Source: Deltaproteobacteria bacterium (GTDB taxonomy: Bacteria; Myxococcota_A; Polyangia; Nannocystales; Nannocystaceae). From it: 64,000 nt of DNA. Both the position numbers and the translations under genes were made by a program. Location: the NCBI GenBank assembly GCA_016709225.1, contig JADJEE010000001.1:3348001-3412000 (forward strand). Direction: 5' to 3'. The notes under the pieces were generated by a model that was given only the letters and a program-made list of their open reading frames with translations, made no database searches and was not told the DNA's origin. Numbering within the stretch: position 1 is the first letter of the stretch; each line of letters starts with the position of its first letter. This document shows, in pieces, positions 60,522 to 64,000 of the stretch.

Positions 60522-63044
60522 ATGCGCCACGGAAACGACAACGATCGCCCGAGTTCCTCGAACGTGCGCCGCCTGACGCGGCTCGATCGCGAGGATGTGC
60601 GCGCCGCCGAGCCCACCTCACCGACGGCGCCGCCGGTGGCGTCGATGCTCTCGGCGTGGTGGATGCTGCTGCGCCAGCGCTGGTGGCTCGCGCTCGCGGT
60701 GATGATCCTGGTCGCGACGCCGATCGGGCTCTACGCCGCATTCGCGGTGCCGACCTACACCGCGCAGGGCGTGCTGCAGGTCTCCGCGACCCAGGGTGGC
60801 ATCGACCCGATGCTCGAGCTGGTCGGCGGTGGCGGGGCCGCCGAGGTCGAGACCGAGGTCGAGATCATTCGTCGACGCGAGTTCGTGCTCGGTGTCTTCA
60901 AGGACCTGCGTCTGCAGCTGGTCGATCCCCACCAGCCCGGCAAGGTCACCACCGATCCCCACGTCAGCCTCGGCGGGCGCACGCCGACCAGCGAGAAGCT
61001 CGCGGCCGTGCGGCAGGCGGTGCGGGTCGCCGAGGTCTCGGCCCACGCGTTCGAATCGGTCGAGCTCACCTTGAGCATGCTCGACGACGATCACATCGCG
61101 CTCGACATCGGCCCCGATGACGCCCGCACGCACCACGAGTTCGCCCTGGGCGAGACCTTCGACGACGCCGGCATCACGCTGGCCTTCGACGCCGCGCCGC
61201 TGACCGCCGGCGACGCGATCGATCTGCGCCTGGTGCCCGACGGCGAGCTCGCCGACAAGCTGATGCCAGACCTCGTGGTCGCCGCGATCGGTGATCGGCG
61301 CCAGTTGACCAACCTGGTCTCGATCTCGTTCTCGCACCCCGATCGCGACATCGCGCAGGCAGTGGTCGACGCGATCATGGCCCGCTACGTCGCGCAGAGC
61401 CTCAGCTGGCAGGCCGAGGGCGCCGCGAAGGCGGCGGAGTTCATCCATCAGCGGCTGCAGGAGGCCGAGCAAGAGCTGCGTGCCGACGAGGAGCAGCTGC
61501 GCAGCTTCGCCGAGCGCGAGAAGGCCGTGCAGCTCGATACCCAGGCTCGGGTCACTATCGAGAACGCCGCCGCCCTCGAGGCCGAGCAATGCCAAGCCGA
61601 GCTGCAGGAGACCGTGCTGGGCAGCGTCATCTCGGGCCTCAAGTCCCGTGACCGCCACGGCGAGGGCGCGCATTTTACCGCGAACTTCTTCGACGACCCG
61701 GTGCTCGGGGCTGCGATCACCTCGCTGACCGAGGGCGAGACCAAGCACGCAGTGCTCCGCGCGACGCTGACCGCCGACCACCCAGAGGTCCGCGAGCTGG
61801 GCGCCCAGCTCGAGCTGCAGCGCAAGGAGGTCGGCCGACTGCTGCGCAGCGCCAAGCAGAACCTCGGCGCGCGCAAGCGGGAGATTGCGCGGCAGCTGGA
61901 GACCGCCAGCGCGAGCCTGGCCGCCTACCCCGACAAGGACCTGCAGATGGCCCGACTCATGCGCGACGTCGAGGTCAGCCAGAAGCTCTACACGTTCTTG
62001 CTCGAGCGTCACCGCGAGGCCGAGATCGTCGAGGCCTCGACGACCGTCGACAAGCGCGTGGTCGACCCCGCCTCGCTGCCCCATCGCATCGCGACGCCCA
62101 AGCGCGGTCGCCTTGCTGCGACCGGGCTGGTGAGCGCGCTGGCGGCCGCATTCGCGGCGGTGTGGCTGGCGAACGCGATGCAGCGACGCCTGCACACCGT
62201 CGAGGCGGTCAAGCGCGAGTTCCCGGTCGCGGTGTACGGCAGCGTGCCGGAGCTGGGACGCGGCGACAACGAGACCAAGGCCGAGGCCAAGCGCAACGGC
62301 GGCTCGGTGCGGGCGCGACTCGACCTCGACAACGTGTGGTCCCAGGCGCACGGCGTGGCGGCCGAGGCCTTCCGCGCGCTGTGTGTGAGCGTGACGCTGG
62401 CCCCGGGCGCGCCGGGCCGCGGCCGCGTGGTGCAGATCACCTCGAGCCAGCCCGGCGAGGGCAAGAGCACCGTCATCGCCAACCTCGCGGTCGCGCTGCG
62501 CAAGTCGGGCGCGAGGGTGCTGGTGGTCGACCTCGACCTGCGCAAGCCGGTGCAGCACCGCCAGTGGAAGCAGCTGCGCGCGCCGGGCTACAGCGACCTC
62601 GTCGCCGCCGCCGGTGGCGACGACGCCGGTCGCAAGCTCGTGCACACGACGACCCCGTGGGAGGTCGATGTGCTGTGCGCGGGCTCGAAGCTACCCGACA
62701 CGCTGTCGTCGCTGATGACGCCGCTGCTCGACGGCTTGCTCGCGCAGTGGGCCGCGCAGTACGACTACGTCCTGCTCGACAGCCCGCCGGCGTTCGTGCC
62801 CGACACCACCGTGGTCGCGAAGCACGTCGACCTGCTGCTCATGGTCGTACGTCCCGGTGTGGTCGAGCGCGCAAGCCTGCGCCAGGCCGTCGCGGCGCTG
62901 GAGCGCGTACAGGTGAACCGCGGCCTCGTGCTCAACGGCGTCACCCGTCGTCACTCCGAGGACTACTACGGCTCCAGCTACTACAGCTACGGGAACGTGT
63001 ATGGCGAAGGCAGCGACGACGACCGCCGTGCCGTCGCGTCCTGA
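60522..63044 (+). CDS. Exopolysaccharide co-polymerase fused to BY-type tyrosine autokinase (Wzc-like)
   Basis: 840 aa from ATG 60522 (a GTG three codons upstream is possible). Wzz domain: first TM WWLALAVMILVATPIGLYA (about 50-70), a large periplasmic coiled-coil region (about 300-520, rich in EAEQELRADEEQLRSF) and second TM (about 528-548). The cytosolic BY-kinase follows: Walker A SSQPGEGKST (Lys648), Walker A-prime VLVVDLDLRKP, Walker B YDYVLLDSPP. The tyrosine cluster YYGSSYYSYGNVYG near the C-terminus is the autophosphorylation site. Controls chain length and export in Wzx/Wzy-type polysaccharide synthesis. Its 3-prime end overlaps the flippase gene by 44 nt. Confidence 0.93.
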   Translation: MRHGNDNDRPSSSNVRRLTRLDREDVRAAEPTSPTAPPVASMLSAWWMLLRQRWWLALAVMILVATPIGLYAAFAVPTYTAQGVLQVSATQGGIDPMLELVGGGGAAEVETEVEIIRRREFVLGVFKDLRLQLVDPHQPGKVTTDPHVSLGGRTPTSEKLAAVRQAVRVAEVSAHAFESVELTLSMLDDDHIALDIGPDDARTHHEFALGETFDDAGITLAFDAAPLTAGDAIDLRLVPDGELADKLMPDLVVAAIGDRRQLTNLVSISFSHPDRDIAQAVVDAIMARYVAQSLSWQAEGAAKAAEFIHQRLQEAEQELRADEEQLRSFAEREKAVQLDTQARVTIENAAALEAEQCQAELQETVLGSVISGLKSRDRHGEGAHFTANFFDDPVLGAAITSLTEGETKHAVLRATLTADHPEVRELGAQLELQRKEVGRLLRSAKQNLGARKREIARQLETASASLAAYPDKDLQMARLMRDVEVSQKLYTFLLERHREAEIVEASTTVDKRVVDPASLPHRIATPKRGRLAATGLVSALAAAFAAVWLANAMQRRLHTVEAVKREFPVAVYGSVPELGRGDNETKAEAKRNGGSVRARLDLDNVWSQAHGVAAEAFRALCVSVTLAPGAPGRGRVVQITSSQPGEGKSTVIANLAVALRKSGARVLVVDLDLRKPVQHRQWKQLRAPGYSDLVAAAGGDDAGRKLVHTTTPWEVDVLCAGSKLPDTLSSLMTPLLDGLLAQWAAQYDYVLLDSPPAFVPDTTVVAKHVDLLLMVVRPGVVERASLRQAVAALERVQVNRGLVLNGVTRRHSEDYYGSSYYSYGNVYGEGSDDDRRAVAS

Positions 63045-64000
63045 GCACGAGCCCGGCCGCGCCCGCCAGACTGGCTGGGCGCTGCTGGGGCGCGTGGCCT
63101 ACGGCGCGTGTCAGCTGGGCCTCCTGGTCGCGATCACGCGGCTGGGTGGTCGCGCCGACATCGGTGACTTCTCGCTCGCGCTGGCGGTCACAGCCCCGCC
63201 GATGGTGTTCGCCAACCTGCAGCTGCGGGCGCTCTACGCCACCGACGTCGACGCTCGCTTCAGCTGGCGCAGCTACGCCATCGTGCGCGTGGTCGCCACC
63301 GCCTTCGCGCTGGTGGCCTGCGTGGCGCTGGCTGCCGCCCATCACGGCCAGGCCCGCTGGGCGATCGCGTGGCTGGCGGTCGCCAAGGCGGCCGAGACGC
63401 TGTCGGATCTCCAGCACGGGGTCTTCCAGCGGCGCGGTCGCATGGAGTGCTTCGGGCAGTCGATGACACTGCGCGGCGTCGGCAGCATCGCCGCGGTGGC
63501 GATCACGCTGGCGGTGGGCGCGGGCCTCTCGTGGGCGATGGCCGCGATGGCGCTGACGTGGATCGCCGCGCTCGCGCTGTTCGACTGGCCTCGCGCGCGC
63601 GCGCTCCGGGTGCCGGGTACCCGCGGCGACGCGACGGTGCGACTGCTGCTGCAGGGCCTGCCGCTCGGCACCGTGTTCCTGCTCGACTCGCTGCACCAGA
63701 ACCTGCCGCGCTACTTCGTCGAGGCCACGCTCGGCACCGCATCGCTGGGCTTGTTTGCGCCGATGGCCTACATGGTCACGATCGGCAGCGCGTTTGCGTT
63801 CGCGATCGCGGCCCCCCAGGCCCCGCGCCTGGCCGAGCTCGCGCGACGCGGTCAGGCCCGCGAGCTGCTCGCCCGCACCCGCCGCATGTCGCTGCGAACC
63901 GGCGCGCTGGGCCTGGTCGGGGTCGCGCTGGCGTGGTCGTTGGGCGCGCCGGTGCTTGGCGTGGTGTTCGGCCCCGCTTGGGCGGCCGAGGCCCACACCC
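63001..64000 (+). CDS. Wzx-like polysaccharide flippase (truncated by window edge)
   Basis: Open frame from ATG 63001 (GTG 63028 also possible) to the window end, 333 codons visible. Hydrophobic segments recur: ALLGRVAYGACQLGLLVAITRLG, LALAVTAPPMVFANLQLRALY, VVATAFALVACVALAAAH, VGSIAAVAITLAVGAGLSW, AMAAMALTWIAALALF and LGLVGVALAWSLGAPVLGVVF. The DIGDFSLALAVTAPP and GLFAPMAYMVTIGSAFAFAI segments resemble MOP-superfamily O-antigen/EPS translocases. Overlap with the upstream tyrosine autokinase gene indicates one operon for polysaccharide export. The C-terminal helices lie outside the window. Confidence 0.8.
   Translation, partial: MAKAATTTAVPSRPEHEPGRARQTGWALLGRVAYGACQLGLLVAITRLGGRADIGDFSLALAVTAPPMVFANLQLRALYATDVDARFSWRSYAIVRVVATAFALVACVALAAAHHGQARWAIAWLAVAKAAETLSDLQHGVFQRRGRMECFGQSMTLRGVGSIAAVAITLAVGAGLSWAMAAMALTWIAALALFDWPRARALRVPGTRGDATVRLLLQGLPLGTVFLLDSLHQNLPRYFVEATLGTASLGLFAPMAYMVTIGSAFAFAIAAPQAPRLAELARRGQARELLARTRRMSLRTGALGLVGVALAWSLGAPVLGVVFGPAWAAEAHT

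Overview
The window is very GC-rich and tightly packed with genes on both strands. It looks like a chromosomal piece of a myxobacterium (Myxococcota, probably the Nannocystis/Plesiocystis/Enhygromyxa side). The evidence is two large Ser/Thr kinases carrying TPR arrays, many Asp/Thr/Gly/Ser-rich lipoproteins, exported proteins ending in MYXO-CTERM-like tails (Gly/Cys motif, hydrophobic helix, Arg cluster), an FHA protein, several small c-type cytochromes and a polysaccharide export locus. I saw no rRNA, tRNA, CRISPR array or complete insertion sequence. Taxonomy is inferred from protein style only.

Layout. 1-13.9 kb: a partial membrane protein, a 3-hydroxyacyl-CoA dehydrogenase, a kinase-TPR protein divergent from trmK, dnaK with a good sigma70-type promoter, then a four-gene minus-strand run (lipoprotein, malic enzyme-PTA fusion, cation efflux pump, Dabb protein), a multi-TM protein and a CDP-alcohol phosphatidyltransferase. 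14-20 kb: a Memo-like protein, a GT-B-like protein, an LMW phosphatase with a repeat-rich lipoprotein, then a cytochrome c/beta-barrel fusion translationally close to a lipoprotein with unusual CxCH motifs. 20-30 kb: topA, a Cys-rich secreted protein, a large L,D-transpeptidase, an FGE-like protein followed by a small poly-Asp lipoprotein with a Cys-rich tail, and a remnant of a nucleotidyltransferase module. 30-45 kb: an outer-membrane barrel, TPR/HEAT proteins, two exported metalloproteases sharing the rare QExxHxxGxxH site, c-type cytochromes and an FHA-arrestin fusion. 45-55 kb: acyl-CoA ligase, hotdog thioesterase and ThDP lyase, crcB, a second kinase-TPR protein and a MYXO-CTERM-like lipoprotein. 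55-64 kb: DinB and GNAT proteins, a solitary boxB, a 168-bp MITE-like element with perfect 17-bp ends, and an exopolysaccharide locus (barrel glycosidase-like protein, Wzc-type tyrosine autokinase, Wzx-type flippase) that runs off the right edge.

The most interesting signals are: (i) a recurrent TAnnnT/CATACT -10-like hexamer 6-15 nt before at least 15 start codons, implying widespread leaderless transcripts; (ii) the structured control region 35766-35897 (a 16-bp perfect inverted repeat plus two 11-bp direct repeats 21 bp apart) ahead of a metalloprotease; (iii) the MITE-like element at 58166-58333; (iv) the FGE-like protein lacking its Cys pair next to a lipoprotein with a GEGTCG tail; (v) the cytochrome-barrel/CxCH pair; and (vi) the twin QE-type metalloproteases. 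Convergent genes often overlap tail to tail by 13-19 nt.
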